Positions 1 through 8,264 of a DNA stretch of 64,000 nucleotides are shown here, piece by piece. The position numbers were made by a program, and so were the translations under genes. The stretch comes from Blattamonas nauphoetae (Eukaryota > Preaxostyla > Oxymonadida), in the NCBI GenBank assembly GCA_033064195.1, contig JARBJD010000274.1, positions 1-64,000 of the forward strand. Direction: 5' to 3'. The notes beneath the pieces are model-generated. The model ran no database searches. It saw nothing but the letters and a program-made list of their open reading frames with translations, and was not told the DNA's origin. The first letter of the stretch is position 1, and each line of letters opens with the position of its first letter.

Positions 1-1626
1 CTGATCGTTCTTCAATTGTGATACCCTGCTCAAGACATTTCTTCACGTGATTGTCAAAAGCTCTGGTACCTGCGCCTCTCGAATTGTATGGACGACAATA
101 GTCTTTGCAGTGCGGACAAATCATCAATTTCGTTAATTTTTGTGGATCAGAAACGAACATCAAATGTGCATCCGATTCGAGAATGATCATCAATAAATTG
201 AAGTCTCTTGCGTTCTCCAATGGTGAGAGAAATGACTGAGAAAGTGCATAAATCCATGAGCCTCCATTGTCTTTTTCAATTGCTTCATAAATATGTACAT
301 TCACATTGAAGTGTTCTACAAATCGGTCTATTTCGGTTGAGATATTGAATCCAGGATACTCTTTGAGAATTTTCACTAATGCTGGACTAGTGAGGTCTGA
401 GTAATGATAGAATGAAGTGAAATGCTGCTTTGCGATCTTGATTCTTGAGTCTCGACAAATTTTCTTTCCATCAGCTTCTTTTCCATGAGTGAGATAAGTC
501 AAAGCTGTGAAAATACAAATGTTATATTTACAATCAACATAAAACACTGTCTGAAGAGCAATGTGTTCTTTCAATCCTGGAACACAAGCACCACCATTTC
601 GCAATCGGTACACATAAAAAGCAGCTCCATAAATGGCACATGGCACTCTTTTGGTATCAATCACTGTGACTTCAAAACTGTCTCTGATTCTTGATTTCAT
701 TGCGTTGATGACAGCATCAATGTCTTGAGGATTTTGGACTGTAATCGGAGATGTTTTCATTGAGTTCTGATAGAATGGTGTATTCTCTTCATAAGTGGTG
801 TTTCCGTTTTGATCTGTTACAGAATTCAGAATAGCAAAGTCAAAAGAGATCTTGAATGGGAAATGTTCTGCTGTGAATACTTCTCTGAGACGTGCTTCAA
901 TGTCTGCAAATGATGCGATATTATTGCGATAGTACAATTGAACTGGACCATTTGCGTCTCGATATTGTTGATCTGCGATGTATCCTGCTGGAGCCAAATT
1001 AGCCCTCACATTCTCGAGTGCAGCAGCAAATGCTCGAACATTATCGACATCTCTCAACATCAGAGCATTCAATTGTGTTTGTGGGAGCTGTGGAAGTACA
1101 ATATCTTCTTCTATTGGGACTTGATACAAATTCAGAAATCTCCGTCTTCGTTCTTCAAAGTGAGCTAACATCTGTTGATATCTCGCTCGTTGTTCATATT
1201 CTCGGATTTCTTGATTGAGATTCTGTTGGTGTCTTCTTCGTTGTCTTCTCTGTTCTTGATCGTGCTCAATGACTTGTTGATTTGGTTGTACAATTCGTCG
1301 TTGTCTGATCTCTTGATTCAGTCTCATTTGGTTTTCCATAGTGTGTCTTTTCTGCTGAGCATTAGCATCAATTTGATGTGAATTAATGGGTTGGTAATTC
1401 TGTCGTTGCATTAGTTCTTGAATCACTGGTGCCATCAAAGGATTCCGAACCGTCAATGTTCTGATGAATTGTTCAATCTCATTTGTGTTGTTTATATCTC
1501 CTCTGAAACCATTCTGAACTAGAGCATCATTGGCAGTTTCAATCAGTCGTTTCAACGGTAATGAATCCCAATCAACTCCCAGATTTTGAGCAAATTCATT
1601 AATGAGCTGTATTGATAAGTTCTCCA
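1..1626 (-). CDS. Second PolB-like protein of the element, N-terminal part, runs off the left edge
   Basis: A frame open from an ATG at 1624-1626 down to base 1 encodes at least 540 residues. Its N-terminal third is Gln/Arg/Asn-rich and likely coiled or disordered. The rest resembles the N-terminal half of the polymerase at 17.5-21.9 kb in order and motif: an HFPFKISFDF block, then YNICIF with a possible nucleophile Cys, NVHIYE, a HLMFVSD segment and a C-x2-C ... H-x4-C finger near bases 40-125. This layout is known in PolB proteins of some Polintons and related viruses, where the Cys/His part looks like a cysteine-peptidase fold; that assignment is inference. Exonuclease and polymerase motifs would lie beyond the window. 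The start follows a T-rich upstream motif like those of its neighbours. It could be a second polymerase or a stand-alone N-terminal paralogue. Confidence 0.7.
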
Positions 1627-1694
1627 TATATTTCTTACAGGATAAAAAATTGAATTCATAAATTAAAATCTGATTTTTTATTTCCGTAGAAAAG

Positions 1695-1970
1695 ATGTCA
1701 ACAAAAGTGAAAGGACGACCAAAGTTTTATCAATCAGAAAGTGATGCAAAGAATGCAATTCGCCTGAGCAAAAGAGAATGGTACTATCGAAACCAATTAA
1801 AGAAACAAGAGTTTGATTCACAATTGAGTGATGTACAAAAGCGATTAATACAATTAGTATCAACAAAAATAATTAAGGATGATGAATTGGTTTCACAATG
1901 CTTGAGACAATTGCTTGATTCCGTTGATGATCAGGATTTATTGAGAATTAACCCCAATGTTGATTCTTAG
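1695..1970 (+). CDS. Small basic protein of the element, 91 aa, function unknown
   Basis: The open frame starts at an ATG preceded by a T-rich stretch (around 1672-1690) of the type seen before other genes of the element. The product is charged, with a Lys/Arg-rich first half (SKREWYYRNQLKKQEF) and a more acidic second half. It is predicted mostly helical and has no signal peptide or membrane segment. It is divergently oriented to the PolB-like gene at the left edge, so the 69-bp gap between them probably holds both promoters. Its 3' end overlaps the convergent 87-aa frame by about 20 bases. I do not recognise a family. A small DNA-binding or regulatory protein is possible from charge alone, but not shown. 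Confidence 0.5.
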   Translation: MSTKVKGRPKFYQSESDAKNAIRLSKREWYYRNQLKKQEFDSQLSDVQKRLIQLVSTKIIKDDELVSQCLRQLLDSVDDQDLLRINPNVDS

Positions 1971-2211
1971 ATTCAATAGCATTTGCGAGACGTTTAACAA
2001 TGTCTTCTAGCACTGTTATTCTAGACATAAGTTCATCATATTTTTGTGGAGAATCAGTGTAAGTCATTGTTGAAGAACCACCATAGTAGTCCTTTCGAAG
2101 TGCGATAACTCCTTTGGTTTTCGTTATTCTGTATCCGTCAATCTTTATCATTTTGTTGAGCTTATTCGTGGTATATCGTTTCAGAATCTCTCCATTCTTG
2201 TTTAAATACAT
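1948..2211 (-). CDS. Small protein of the element, 87 aa, C-terminal helix
   Basis: This frame starts at an ATG at 2209-2211, just beside the inserted inverted-repeat element at 2.2-2.8 kb, so its upstream region has been replaced by that insertion. The first half reads like a compact beta-rich domain with KIDGYRITKTKG; the last 30 residues (DELMSRITVLEDIVKRL) form a likely coiled-coil helix suited to oligomerisation. It is convergent with the 91-aa frame and overlaps its end. No family is recognised. A short coiled-coil tail on a small protein is common among minor virion or scaffold proteins, but this is only a resemblance. Confidence 0.45.
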   Translation of the reverse strand: MYLNKNGEILKRYTTNKLNKMIKIDGYRITKTKGVIALRKDYYGGSSTMTYTDSPQKYDELMSRITVLEDIVKRLANAIESKNQHWG

Positions 2212-2215
2212 CTGA

Positions 2216-2818
2216 TAGTAGTGTCAATAACCCGTACATATTCAAAAATCCGTACAATGGTGATTGAAAAATTTAGATGGGTCAAACTAAGAAAAATAAA
2301 ATTTGGTTCCGCGCCGAAACCCCTGTGTCGGGAGAAAACCTCAAAATACTGTTTCCTTTAGGAATCCACACATTTTTCTCAACTTTTTGCCCTCATTTCT
2401 CCACAACCAGCCATCCGTTTTGAATCAAATAAAATGCATTGTAATCGTAAAGATCTCGACAAAAGCTGCTCAAAAAATAAACCGATTTTTTTTCTAAGAA
2501 TTTTTTGTCGAGAAAAATATGGGTTTTTTTCCATTATCCCAAATATCCAGATTTTTTTCTCCAAATTTTTTTCAAAATGTTCATTTCACCAAAAAAACGT
2601 GTTTGTGAAAAATTTCATCGAAATCGGTTCATGGGTTGTGAAGATATTACCGAAACGATTTTTTTTATCGGGCAAAAGGGGGTATTTTGTGGTTTTCTCC
2701 CGACACAGGGGTTTTGGCGCGGAACCAAATTTTATTTTTCTTAGTTTGACCAATATATATTTTTCAAGCCCCATGTTACGGGTTTATGAAAAGTTCGGTT
2801 TATTGAAACATCTATGAA
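2216..2818. mobile_element. Non-autonomous DNA transposon (MITE-like), copy 1, about 600 bp with long terminal inverted repeats
   Basis: The two ends are inverted copies of each other over about 130-150 bp. The left side reads GTCAAACTAAGAAAAATAAA then GGTTCCGCGCC, and the right side carries the reverse complement near 2700-2755. A second, closely similar copy in the opposite orientation lies at about 39,568-40,172, which proves that the unit is mobile. No transposase is encoded; the frames inside are by-products of T-rich sequence. The outermost bases (GATAGTAGTGTCAATAA on one side) are shared by both copies. I could not fix a target-site duplication, so superfamily is unassigned. Confidence 0.8.
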
Positions 2819-2995
2819 AACTTTCAATTGAATCTAAATTTATCTGTTCTGGTTCAAATGGTTCGAAAACTGTTAGACTCATTTAGAATGAATTAAAAAA
2901 TTGTAAAATCATTTTAAAAATAACATTAATGCATTTGGAATCATTTGAAACCATTTCAAAAATATCTAAACCATTTTGAATAAATCAGAATCGAT
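2819..2995. other. AT-rich spacer between the MITE and the ATPase gene
   Basis: No gene seen. The stretch holds degenerate short words of the form TCATTT..AAACCATTTT repeated several times and ends just downstream of the ATPase stop codon. It may be remnant 3' untranslated sequence. Confidence 0.5.
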
Positions 2996-3883
2996 TTAAA
3001 CCATGAGGTACTCAACGTGAACAGTTTGACCATATCGAAAGATTGCTGCTTGTTGCTTCGTTAATTGTTTATAAGTACTCCAGAATTCTTTGCATTCCAT
3101 CGGTGCATTCAGTTGATTGAACACTCTTCTGATTCGTTCATTATTGAAGCCTCCAAAGATCCACAAAGAATCAATGTTTGACTTCATATCTGGAGATAAT
3201 GAGAACAGTTCATGAATGGTGAGAAAGAATGTGAATTTTGGTTGACGATTCTCCAGTAATAAGTCCATCAGAATTGAAGGATTCGCTTTTGTTCTTCGCT
3301 CACTGAGGATTCTTCTGCAGTCATCGAGGAGTATCATTGTTTGAAGATTCCGTTCTCGAAATGAATCAAGATGGAGGGTTTTCAGTATTGATTTCCTAGA
3401 CTGATCTGTCACAGTTTCTTCCCAGTGATTGTCGAAGATTTCTTCGTATGCTGCTTTAGCTGTCGATAGATTCTCAAGAAACGCAAAAATCTCATTATAT
3501 TTGACCTTCACTATCGGAATCCTTATTAGTGATTTGGATCGTTGAAAAGTGCCATCGTTGTGCTTATCAGTAACGTAGACAAATAAGTGAAATCTCTCAT
3601 TTTGGAGTGGTACTTCCTGGACTTTCAGAAGTTCTCTGAGGACATTATAGGTCTTACCACTTCCTCTATTTCCGATGAGCACATTCACACTATTGCGATT
3701 GAACAGTAGTTCATGATGAATAGCACTTGGCAGTTCTTTTCCGACATTAGTGGTCTTCACTTGTTGCAGTCTCTGATTGACATATTCTGAAATTGAAAGA
3801 TCATCGAATGAATTGTACGACATCCTTTGTGTTAAATTGCTTCCTTGTTTTCTTCTTGGTGTGATTTGTTTTTGATGAAACAT
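2996..3883 (-). CDS. FtsK/HerA-type (A32-like) DNA-packaging ATPase of the element
   Basis: The 295-residue frame has a P-loop GNRGSGKT at residues 71-78 and a Walker B strand TMILLDDC at about 182-189, followed by the FFLTIHELF segment typical of this ATPase group. Length fits the packaging ATPases of Polintons, virophages and poxvirus A32 relatives, which load the genome into a preformed capsid. The first 55 residues are basic and Gln-rich. The gene is divergent from the 342-aa virion-type gene, with only 34 bp of AT-rich DNA between the two ATGs serving as a shared promoter. The ATPase is one of the hallmark genes that places the region among capsid-bearing elements. Its frame looks whole. 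Confidence 0.85.
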   Translation of the reverse strand: MFHQKQITPRRKQGSNLTQRMSYNSFDDLSISEYVNQRLQQVKTTNVGKELPSAIHHELLFNRNSVNVLIGNRGSGKTYNVLRELLKVQEVPLQNERFHLFVYVTDKHNDGTFQRSKSLIRIPIVKVKYNEIFAFLENLSTAKAAYEEIFDNHWEETVTDQSRKSILKTLHLDSFRERNLQTMILLDDCRRILSERRTKANPSILMDLLLENRQPKFTFFLTIHELFSLSPDMKSNIDSLWIFGGFNNERIRRVFNQLNAPMECKEFWSTYKQLTKQQAAIFRYGQTVHVEYLMV

Positions 3884-3917
3884 TTATTTACAAATTAAAT
3901 ATTTTATTTCTTACTAA
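3884..3917. promoter_or_regulatory. Divergent AT-rich promoter between the ATPase and 342-aa genes
   Basis: Only 34 bp separate the two start codons. On each strand a T-rich run is followed directly by TAAATG (rightward: ATTTTATTTCTTACTAAATG), the same arrangement as before the other virion-type genes. Confidence 0.55.
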
Positions 3918-4946
3918 ATGAACGATCAAAAAATACTTCAACAGATTCAACAAAGAAATCCTACACAATCGAAAAGGAAGAAAGGCGTCAATCCCTTCAA
4001 ACAAAGCACCAAAGATAAACTAGCCAGACATGCAGCGAGTAACATACTAACAGAACAGGATTATGATCTCAGATATGAAGATGCTTTTCGTTCTGCTCGA
4101 AGTGCTCAAGCAATGATTGAGTCAAATCCGAAACGATACGGTGGTTGGAATGTCCTTGTGGAAGACAGAGATGGAGATGGTTACAATGACGATGTGATAG
4201 TGGTTGACAAGAATGGCATTGAACGATATTGGAATGGTGGTAAAATAGCTAAGAGACGTGAAGGCTTGTATCGAAACGCTTGGACAGCTGCAAATCCGAC
4301 AAAACAAGAACGAAAACAACAAAAGTATGCAACATTTAAGATGCTTGAACGTCCGAGAATTGATGCACAATGGAAGGAGTTGAAGAAGACAAAGTTGTGG
4401 AACGACAATCCTGATTTGCCACCTGATGAAATTAGTCCATATCAAGTCTCATTGTGGATTGCGAATGAAGCGATGAAATTCCTGAAGATTCGTTGTTCAA
4501 GTCAAGCAACTGGTCAACCAAACCAAGCGATGAACGTGTATTCTCTTGGTGATTTTGCTAAAATTCGTTCAGGATTAGCGACTCATATGAATCGAGGAAT
4601 ATTAATTCCATTTCTGAGTGACTTTTGGGATTATAACTTCTTTGCTGATCCTAATGGTTTACTGAAAAAGAAATCATTTATGAAGATTGTAACTAAACGC
4701 TTGAATTCATATCCAAATCCAAGAGCTGCAGGTTTTGATTTACTCAACCAAAATAATATCACTCCAGAAAGCCTTATTGCTCCTGTGTATACAATACTCC
4801 ATAGTGGTGAAAATATGGTGGCAGCATTCGCACGAACATGGAATCCAGTTGACTATACAGGACCTCGAGTGTTGGATACACTTCCGAATGAACATAATTT
4901 GAGCGCTACACTAGGTCAAACTGACGTCATGTATTTCAGCAGTTGA
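3918..4946 (+). CDS. Virion-type protein of the element, 342 aa, with a Ca-binding-like loop
   Basis: The start is the ATG directly after the T-rich/TAAATG motif. The first 45 residues are basic. Residues 83-92 read DRDGDGYNDD, the DxDxDG loop seen in EF-hand and dockerin-type calcium sites, followed by a beta-like VIVVDKNG strand. The middle is Lys/Trp-rich, and the C-terminal half has hydrophobic segments that look like an ordinary globular fold, without signal peptide or membrane helix. It opens the rightward run of structural-type genes and sits back to back with the packaging ATPase, so a minor capsid or virion-core role is the best inference. I cannot assign it to a known minor capsid family from sequence alone. 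Confidence 0.65.
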   Translation: MNDQKILQQIQQRNPTQSKRKKGVNPFKQSTKDKLARHAASNILTEQDYDLRYEDAFRSARSAQAMIESNPKRYGGWNVLVEDRDGDGYNDDVIVVDKNGIERYWNGGKIAKRREGLYRNAWTAANPTKQERKQQKYATFKMLERPRIDAQWKELKKTKLWNDNPDLPPDEISPYQVSLWIANEAMKFLKIRCSSQATGQPNQAMNVYSLGDFAKIRSGLATHMNRGILIPFLSDFWDYNFFADPNGLLKKKSFMKIVTKRLNSYPNPRAAGFDLLNQNNITPESLIAPVYTILHSGENMVAAFARTWNPVDYTGPRVLDTLPNEHNLSATLGQTDVMYFSS

Positions 4947-4965
4947 TCAAAACAAAAATGAATAT

Positions 4966-4988
4966 ATCACTTTTTTATTTTTACTAAA
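4966..4988 (+). promoter_or_regulatory. T-rich/TAAA upstream motif of the 196-aa gene
   Basis: CTTTTTTATTTTTACTAAA abuts the ATG at 4989. The same pattern (T-run, A, T-run, 2-4 bases, TAAA, ATG) recurs before several neighbours. Confidence 0.55.
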
Positions 4989-5579
4989 ATGCAGCCAATT
5001 CTCAGTTGTCAATTTACAAAACACACACGTTCTTCTTCAGTACCAACATCAATCACCAACAATGTTATCATCGAGGATAGGAGCAAATCTGGCGTAGATA
5101 ATAGAGGATCGAAAATGGAGATGGATCGTGTTTGCTCTGAACCTGTGGTAACTACTGAACGAGGTGCCTATGATCCTCCCCTTGAGACATATCCATCAGC
5201 GCCAATTCAGAGTCGAACAATCCCACTGAGGGAATACGAATCGAATATTACAGCATTCAAAGATCAGTTGTTGCTAGTATACAAGAATGCATTCGCTTGT
5301 GAAAAGAAATTATTGAATAATCTCATTGAACCATCGAAGAAACTGATCACGAACCAGAGTGATTTGTGTGCTCTCATTGCGACTCTCACTGGAATCAATG
5401 ATGTGGTGATTGAACTTGATGATTTATCTGATAAGTGTTTATGCATGAATAAACTCCCGATCTTTCGAACCATTTTCAAGATTCTCGTCGGTGGAAAAGA
5501 TATGAGGATTGCCTTCAATGAAGCATACAATACTATTCTCAATTATGGCATTTCTCTCACCAAAGCAATTCCGAGATAA
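4989..5579 (+). CDS. Unrecognised protein of the element, 196 aa
   Basis: The ATG directly follows the shared T-rich motif, and the frame ends 36 bp before the next gene. The first 85 residues are polar, rich in Ser, Thr and Arg and probably disordered (RSKSGVDNRGSKMEMDR). Residues from about 85 on look helical and alternate hydrophobic and charged positions, ending in NYGISLTKAIPR. Two Cys residues lie close together in the DKCLCMNKL segment. No signal peptide or membrane span is seen. Position in the rightward structural cluster suggests a virion component, but no family is recognised. Confidence 0.55.
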   Translation: MQPILSCQFTKHTRSSSVPTSITNNVIIEDRSKSGVDNRGSKMEMDRVCSEPVVTTERGAYDPPLETYPSAPIQSRTIPLREYESNITAFKDQLLLVYKNAFACEKKLLNNLIEPSKKLITNQSDLCALIATLTGINDVVIELDDLSDKCLCMNKLPIFRTIFKILVGGKDMRIAFNEAYNTILNYGISLTKAIPR

Positions 5580-5594
5580 AATTAATAATGAATT

Positions 5595-5615
5595 GTATTT
5601 TTTCTTTTTACATAA
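5595..5615 (+). promoter_or_regulatory. T-rich/ATAA upstream motif of the 98-aa gene
   Basis: TATTTTTTCTTTTTACATAA abuts the ATG at 5616, matching the shared upstream pattern of this cluster. Confidence 0.5.
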
Positions 5616-5912
5616 ATGGCACCAGGAAGTTTCAACAAACTCAAAAATATCGGCAAGCAATTCTTTCAATTCATCAAACCTCTAGCTCCAACATTGCTTC
5701 AAGTCGGTGGTGGATTGCTCTCACAAACGAACAGTAAATTCGGACAAACAGCTGGAGGAATACTCAATGGATTAGGAGGAATGATGGACACTTATCAACA
5801 AACAAAGGCAATGAATCGTGGATTTGACCAGCAATATAGTCCAGAAGTTAACCAGCCTCTCGGAAGGAGTGGTAGTCAGTCCCAGAATCCAATGATACAA
5901 TTCAGACAATAA
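5616..5912 (+). CDS. Small Gly-rich amphipathic virion-type protein, 98 aa
   Basis: The product starts with a basic amphipathic stretch (FNKLKNIGKQFFQFIKPLAP), then a Gly-rich hydrophobic segment (LLQVGGGLLSQTNSKFG, GGILNGLGGMM) and a polar, Pro/Gln-rich tail. This resembles small core or membrane-active proteins of capsid-bearing elements and adenoviruses (pX/pVI-like) in general style only. The gene sits between two other small frames in the rightward cluster and has its own T-rich upstream motif. The next small coding region begins with the same first residues (MAPG), so the two starts may derive from a duplication. Confidence 0.6.
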   Translation: MAPGSFNKLKNIGKQFFQFIKPLAPTLLQVGGGLLSQTNSKFGQTAGGILNGLGGMMDTYQQTKAMNRGFDQQYSPEVNQPLGRSGSQSQNPMIQFRQ

Positions 5913-5946
5913 TAAAGTTGTAATTCAATATTTTTATTTTTCATAA

Positions 5947-6247
5947 ATGGCACCAGGTTGGTAATCAAAATTAGCAGCAGTTGGCAAAAATATACTCAGA
6001 GTTGGAGCTCCATTTCTGAATCTAATACCCTTTGTTGGACCATTGATTTTCAAAGGTCGCACAGACAGGTGTTGAAATGATTCCTGATGTGAAATCGGAT
6101 CAACAAATCCATACAGAAAAGATGGCACAATACGAGCAAGCAATTAAAGAAGGAAACACTGCAGTTGCGAACAAGCTCAGAGGAGAAATAATGAAACTAG
6201 AAGAAAAGCTGAAACCGAAAGCGAAGAAACCAAAAAAGAAAAAGTAA
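5947..6247 (+). pseudogene. Broken small virion-type gene of the element
   Basis: An ATG placed exactly after a T-rich/TCATAA motif opens with MAPG like the preceding gene. The region goes on with hydrophobic coding potential, then a Lys-rich helical tail (LEEKLKPKAKKPKKKK) that ends before the next promoter motif. No single long frame covers it, so it is read as a fossil with one or two breaks. The hydrophobic middle plus basic tail again suggests a small core or membrane-active virion protein. Confidence 0.4.
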
Positions 6248-6267
6248 CTAGAGTTAAAGCATAAATG

Positions 6268-6288
6268 TAATTTTTTATTTTTGTTAAA
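6268..6288 (+). promoter_or_regulatory. T-rich/TTAAA upstream motif of the first capsid-like gene
   Basis: TAATTTTTTATTTTTGTTAAA abuts the ATG at 6289. It is one of the cleanest examples of the shared motif. Confidence 0.6.
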
Positions 6289-8157
6289 ATGAACTCGCAT
6301 ATAACACATCTGACAAACAAAAGAACTGGAGCATCATCTTTGACTGGAAATACAACTGGATCAATCAAGTACACACGAGATGATATTGGTCAAATTCAAC
6401 AACAACTAATGTCTGAACATCACATCAGTTTTCTCTTAAATGATGGAGCACATAGTACTTCTATTCAGGAATTGAAACCATCAGAGAATTCACGATTCTA
6501 CAAAGGACAGGAAATAATCATTCCATTGACAGGTAATCAAGACATTTGCCAAATCGATGATTCCTTTATCACATTCACAATGACAGCAACTCTGAAGGTC
6601 AATAATTGGAACACAACTGCTGGTAAGGTTGGATCGTTCATGAATGAGAGAATGTTCATCTTTGTTGGACTCAAACATTCAGCATCAATCTTTCGGAGTC
6701 TTACTGTTCTTCACAACAATCAGAGAATCATCAGCACAACAACCAATGATGTATCTATGGAATCACACATCTACAACATGATCAAACCGAAGAGTCAATT
6801 GGAGAATCGAAAACACTCACATACGCCATGGCAAAATGCTTGGAATCACGATGAATCAGTCGCTGGTGTTTATATTCCAATATCGGATTTCACAACGACG
6901 TCAGGATCAGGAGTGTTCAAAGACACAATCGATGTCCCAATTCGTGTGTCAATCAATCTGGAAGATCTTCTGATATTCTCAGGCATGACTGACTATCCAA
7001 GATGTCTCTTTGGTGATTTGAAATTGAGTGTGTACATGAATGAAGATGCTTTCGTGTGTTGTCCAGTGAATCCTGAACTCACATTCAAAAATACTCTATC
7101 ATCTATTGTAGTTGGGACTAAAGCAGCACCATCAATTAAAGCATCAATTGCCGATTGTATTCAACATCGTCCATATTTTCTGAACAATCTCGTCACATCA
7201 TGCACAAAGAATTTCGTTCAGATTGGTCAATCATTTCTGCAACCAACAGTGACTCAAGACATCTACTTTAATTCTGCTGGCGTTGTAGCTACAGAACCAG
7301 AATATGTGGATCAGTACATCTCACTAAACATTCTTGATTATCGCATTGATGACGTGTATTGCATGAGTGTTGGATACAAGATAAAAGAAATTGCGAAAGA
7401 GAATCTGAAGAAGATGTATCAAGATCGACCAGGAACAATTCCAGCAGAAAAGATATCATTCTATCCATTTCAAAAGACGCCAACTGCAACAGGAATTGAT
7501 TGTACTCAGCAAATGGTTCTCGTTAATGCTAAGGATATTATGCTTCTCTTCCGTCACTACGACAATGAAGTCACTTGTTTCCACAATCCAATGCAAAAGA
7601 ACATCCAAGTGAATCTCCTCAACAAATACTATCCAGAACAACCCACAACAACTATTGGAGCTCGTTTCTATCAGTTTGCATTATCGACTCTCAATCTCGA
7701 TTCGTACCTAGCTGTTCCTGATGATTTGGAGCGTTCATTGACGGATTCTCTTGTCGAAGATAAACTCAGAAATGATATGAATTATCCAAATGAAACAATG
7801 ACAAGAGTGCGTCCGATTCATGACAATACTGACTTTCTTCTATGCTTTTCAACACAGAGAAGTGGATGTCCAACAAACTGTAATGATTCAATCAGTTCCA
7901 GAGGTCAGAATGTTCCTGTCACTTTGAGATCTCAACCGATCTATCAAGGCAATCTCGACACATACTACAATGTGTACAATCCAAGTCAAAGGGGTGGTGA
8001 CACGACAATATTTACTCATCCTACAGCACCAATTCTAGCAACAACTGCAACCACGTGGTGGGTTTTACGATTCAGCGAGAATAGACCAATAGTTGAATAT
8101 TATCCAAATCATACACTAAAAGCTTTGCACAAAGATTTAGGAATAATACCAAATTGA
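6289..8157 (+). CDS. Capsid-like protein 1 of the element, 622 aa
   Basis: This is the largest protein in the structural cluster. It is beta-rich in appearance, with no signal peptide, and its size suits a double jelly-roll major capsid protein, although jelly-roll folds cannot be proven from sequence by eye. It is clearly a paralogue of the next gene. Both share an N-terminal VPL/IPL block, a WENV/WQNAW ... GVYIPI/GFYYAPL segment, a YPRCLFGDLKLSVYM / YPNSVFGNLRLRFHL block, an LLFRHYDNEVTCFHNP / LMCLFPERPNECTVFRNP block and a C-terminal strand with a Trp pair. The ATG directly follows the T-rich motif. The frame looks whole. Confidence 0.7.
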   Translation: MNSHITHLTNKRTGASSLTGNTTGSIKYTRDDIGQIQQQLMSEHHISFLLNDGAHSTSIQELKPSENSRFYKGQEIIIPLTGNQDICQIDDSFITFTMTATLKVNNWNTTAGKVGSFMNERMFIFVGLKHSASIFRSLTVLHNNQRIISTTTNDVSMESHIYNMIKPKSQLENRKHSHTPWQNAWNHDESVAGVYIPISDFTTTSGSGVFKDTIDVPIRVSINLEDLLIFSGMTDYPRCLFGDLKLSVYMNEDAFVCCPVNPELTFKNTLSSIVVGTKAAPSIKASIADCIQHRPYFLNNLVTSCTKNFVQIGQSFLQPTVTQDIYFNSAGVVATEPEYVDQYISLNILDYRIDDVYCMSVGYKIKEIAKENLKKMYQDRPGTIPAEKISFYPFQKTPTATGIDCTQQMVLVNAKDIMLLFRHYDNEVTCFHNPMQKNIQVNLLNKYYPEQPTTTIGARFYQFALSTLNLDSYLAVPDDLERSLTDSLVEDKLRNDMNYPNETMTRVRPIHDNTDFLLCFSTQRSGCPTNCNDSISSRGQNVPVTLRSQPIYQGNLDTYYNVYNPSQRGGDTTIFTHPTAPILATTATTWWVLRFSENRPIVEYYPNHTLKALHKDLGIIPN

Positions 8158-8183
8158 AAACAAGAAAAGAAAATAATGATATT

Positions 8184-8203
8184 GTATTTTTTATTTTTCT
8201 ATA
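8184..8203 (+). promoter_or_regulatory. T-rich upstream motif of the second capsid-like gene
   Basis: TATTTTTTATTTTTCTATAA lies about 60 bp before the frame of capsid-like protein 2, in the position where the other genes of the cluster carry the same motif. Confidence 0.45.
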
Positions 8204-8264
8204 AAAGAGAAGTTTCAGATCAAATCAATCCAAACCAACATCAACATTAATTGAGCAAATTGAA

